Source: Myxococcus landrumus (GTDB lineage Bacteria; Myxococcota; Myxococcia; Myxococcales; Myxococcaceae). From it: 64,000 nucleotides of DNA. The notes under the pieces were generated by a model. The model worked only from the letters and a program-made list of their open reading frames with translations, was not told the DNA's origin and searched no databases. A program made the translations under genes and the position numbers. This document shows positions 62,049 through 64,000 of this stretch, piece after piece. The stretch covers positions 9,726,501-9,790,500 of the forward strand of contig NZ_CP071091.1 in NCBI RefSeq assembly GCF_017301635.1. Reading direction: 5' to 3'. Position 1 is the first letter of the stretch. Every line of letters begins with the position of its first letter.

Positions 62049-62681
62049 ATGAGTGACTCGACCACGCTGACAGGTGTTCGCAACATCCGCGTCTCGGAAG
62101 ACTTCTGGGTGGAATGCGCGCCCTTGCTGGGCAAGAACGTGTTCCTCGACCTCGCCCTCGTGGGACGCAAGCGCTCTGGCGACATCTCCCTGTCGCTGCC
62201 CGAAGGGACGCGGCTGATTGGCTATGGGCGGCAGGAGAAGGACTACCTGGTGTTCCTGCGGACGCTGGAGTCCTTCCTGCCCAGGTCTCCCACCACGGGT
62301 CTCAAGGCCTGGGGCGAGGCCACCTTCGAGTCCACGAATGGGGGCCGCTGGCGCGTGCTGTTCCAATACGGCCCGAAGCCGGCCATTCGCGTGCGGTACC
62401 AGGTCTGGGCCATCAAGCCCTCCTCCTCCATCCGCCCCCTGTCGGTGAAGCGCGCGAAGACAGGCCCGCACCCGGAGGTGGAGCGCCTCTTCGTGGACGC
62501 GGAGACGGCCTTTCGCGGCGTGACGCTCGCGGGGAATGAGCTGCGGGTCCGCGAAGGCTCCCTGGGCGAAATGGGCCGCACGAAGCGCACGGCCTTCAAG
62601 GACGAGAAGCAGGCCCGCGTCGCGGCGAACACGCTCATCGCGAAGCTGGGCCGGCAGGGCTTCACCGAGCGCAAGCTCTGA
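62049..62681 (+). CDS. WGR-like domain protein
   Basis: A 210-aa protein. The first 130 residues are beta-rich (FLDLALVGRKRSGDISLSLPEG, WRVLFQYGPKPAIRVRYQVW) with no family I recognise. The last 50 residues (LRVREGSLGEMGRTKRTAFKDEKQARVAANTLIAKLGRQGF) follow the WGR domain pattern (V..G.IG..G......F.s...A....n.li..k...G), with the central Trp replaced by Glu-Gly. WGR domains bind nucleic acid in PARP-type and other proteins. Divergent from the T6SS operon. Confidence 0.6.
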   Translation: MSDSTTLTGVRNIRVSEDFWVECAPLLGKNVFLDLALVGRKRSGDISLSLPEGTRLIGYGRQEKDYLVFLRTLESFLPRSPTTGLKAWGEATFESTNGGRWRVLFQYGPKPAIRVRYQVWAIKPSSSIRPLSVKRAKTGPHPEVERLFVDAETAFRGVTLAGNELRVREGSLGEMGRTKRTAFKDEKQARVAANTLIAKLGRQGFTERKL

Positions 62682-62820
62682 CCCTCCTGGCCCAGCGCCA
62701 AGGGTGCTCCACTGAATGGGCGGTAGGACCTGGGGCCGTTGCGTGCCCGCTGAGGGCACCCCATCCTCCGCGCGGCATCGTCGTCGAAACCTCTTCGACG
62801 CGAGCCGTCCCGGGGGCGTC

Positions 62821-64000
62821 ATGGCGAACGACGATGTGCATGGTTCAACACCCAGGACCCCACCCCGCATGGCACGCAGGACGCTGCTGCGAGGCCTGGG
62901 GGCCGCAGGCGTCGGAATCGCCTTCACGGGGAGCCATCCGAGTGCGGAGGCGGCCCCGCAGCAGCCTCGTCCCCGAGGAGCGGCCGTGCCCCAGGCCCCC
63001 AACGCCCCGGGCGAAATCACCGCCGACGGCGTGACGCGGGCGCTGGCCGTCCTCGACGACATCGTCAAGAAGGACAAGGCGGCCACCACCGTGCCCGGAA
63101 TCGCGGTCGCCGTGGTCTACGACGGAGCGGTCCGCTACCTCAAAGGGTTCGGGGAACGACAGGCGGGAGTCGCGGGAGACGTGGACCCCGACACCGTGTT
63201 CCAGCTCGCCTCCGTCTCCAAGCCCTTGAGCTCGACGGTCATCGCCGCCGCGCTGACGCGACAACTGGCCAAGCTGGGCTGGAACGACGCCGTCCAGATG
63301 GTTCGCCCGACCTTCGCCCTGGCCGACCCCTGGGTGAGCCAGCACGTCACGCCCGCGGACCTGTTCTCACATCGCAGCGGACTGCCCGACCACGCGGGGG
63401 ACCTGCTCGAGGACCTGGGCTACACCGGAGAGCAGATCATCTCGAAGCTGTTCTTGTATCCCCTGGCGCGGTTCCGCGACTCGTATGCCTATACCAACTA
63501 CGGCCTGACGGCCGGGGCCCTGGCGATGGCCACGGCGACGGGGCGCTCGTGGCAAGACCTGGCGCGCGAGGTGCTCTTCACGCCCCTGGGGATGAGTTCC
63601 TCCAGCTTCTCCTTCGCGGAGCTCCAGGCGAGCAAGAACCGCGCGGCGCTGCACACCCTGGTGAACGGGCAATGGAAACCGGACCTGGGCGCGAACAACG
63701 ATGGGCAGGCGCCCGCGGGTGGCGGCAACGCCTCGGTGCGGGACCTGTCCCGGTGGCTGACGATGGTGCTCGCGGGAGGCAACGTCCCAGGGCTGCCGAG
63801 CCCGCTGATTGCCGCCGCGGAGCTCCAGACCATCTGGAAGCCCAGCAGCGTCATCCATGGGCCGACGGAGCTCGGAGGACGGAGCAGCTTCTACGGCCTG
63901 GGCTGGAACGTGGACTACGAGAACACGGGGGAGTTGCGCCTGAGCCACTCGGGCGCGTTCGAGCGCGGCGCTTCGACGGCCATCACCGTGTTCCCGTCCA
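62821..64000 (+). CDS. Tat-exported serine hydrolase (class C beta-lactamase/DD-peptidase family), cut by right edge
   Basis: The frame is open from ATG 62821 to the window end (at least 393 codons); ATG 62869 is an alternative. A twin-arginine signal ARRTLLRGLGAAG leads export. The penicillin-binding-like fold shows SVSKP (S-x-x-K, catalytic Ser/Lys), YTNYGLTAG (Y-x-N) and SHSGAF (H-S-G, replacing K-T-G), the set of class C beta-lactamases and DD-carboxypeptidase/esterase relatives. The substrate is unresolved: beta-lactam, D-peptide or ester. Export by Tat indicates folding in the cytoplasm. Confidence 0.85.
   Translation, partial: MANDDVHGSTPRTPPRMARRTLLRGLGAAGVGIAFTGSHPSAEAAPQQPRPRGAAVPQAPNAPGEITADGVTRALAVLDDIVKKDKAATTVPGIAVAVVYDGAVRYLKGFGERQAGVAGDVDPDTVFQLASVSKPLSSTVIAAALTRQLAKLGWNDAVQMVRPTFALADPWVSQHVTPADLFSHRSGLPDHAGDLLEDLGYTGEQIISKLFLYPLARFRDSYAYTNYGLTAGALAMATATGRSWQDLAREVLFTPLGMSSSSFSFAELQASKNRAALHTLVNGQWKPDLGANNDGQAPAGGGNASVRDLSRWLTMVLAGGNVPGLPSPLIAAAELQTIWKPSSVIHGPTELGGRSSFYGLGWNVDYENTGELRLSHSGAFERGASTAITVFPS

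Noticed and set aside
1..64000. CRISPR arrays, tRNA or rRNA genes, transposases, attachment sites
   Set aside because: None seen: no regularly spaced direct repeats, no tRNA-like ends and no transposase or integrase motifs in any frame.

Overview
The window is high-GC, gene-dense DNA rich in lipoproteins, secreted proteins and Ser/Thr kinase signalling. Together with retron-type reverse transcriptases, FW-domain and glycine-rich secreted proteins, and many GTG/TTG starts, this points to a fruiting myxobacterium (Myxococcaceae, Myxococcus/Corallococcus-like). This is inference from gene content; there is no rRNA or marker gene. No tRNA, rRNA, CRISPR array or insertion sequence was seen.

Layout. 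1-215: N-terminus of a probable reverse transcriptase running off the left edge. 0.4-9.5 kb: a thiaminase I-like lipoprotein, an SDR, a secreted FW-domain/CXXCH protein, a DUF1801 protein, a papain-fold peptidase, a secreted M28 peptidase and a Ser-less alpha/beta hydrolase. 9.7-15.6 kb: two tandem paralogous secreted proteins ending in a glycine-rich domain that resembles the one in animal ALK/LTK receptors. 15.9-25.1 kb: lipoproteins (kelch-like, cysteine-repeat), cell-wall enzymes (M23 peptidase, Amidase_2) and a polysaccharide deacetylase with a Cys-bearing VCBS array. 25.3-31.6 kb: a hypothetical protein diverging from a HEAT-repeat protein with a degenerate aldo/keto reductase domain, then a structured 216-nt gap, a retron-type reverse transcriptase (NAXXH, YADD and VTG motifs), and a TIGR02996/LRR protein overlapping it by 4 nt. 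This is the best candidate for an undescribed system.

31.6-36.2 kb: a dienelactone hydrolase-like lipoprotein, small lipoprotein, a propeller-like protein, and the NrfHA ammonia-forming nitrite reductase pair. 36.4-39.8 kb: a 1130-aa protein with peptidoglycan-binding and C39-like peptidase domains. 40-46 kb: two CotH-kinase paralogs, the first coupled by overlap to an OpgC-like acyltransferase, the second to a DUF5648 protein. 46-49 kb: a Ser/Thr kinase fused to a MshEN-type c-di-GMP-binding region and receiver-like domains. Its 5' leader has a diverged second copy ahead of the second CotH gene. 49-57 kb: small secreted proteins, a membrane protein, an amidinotransferase-fold enzyme, an 1113-aa protein of carboxypeptidase-regulatory-like repeats and an anchor-C-like lipoprotein. 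57.4-61.5 kb (minus strand): a type VI secretion effector module in the order DUF2169 adaptor, thiolase-fold accessory protein, DUF4150 PAAR-like toxin, SUKH immunity protein. 62-64 kb: a WGR-like protein and a Tat-exported class C beta-lactamase-family hydrolase cut by the right edge.

Functional themes are attack on and remodelling of other cells (thiaminase, peptidoglycan enzymes, T6SS effector), a large secreted/lipoprotein surface repertoire, and probable defence or regulatory RNA-DNA chemistry (the retron-type locus). Starts were moved inward where a ribosome binding site, signal peptide or gene overlap supported it.
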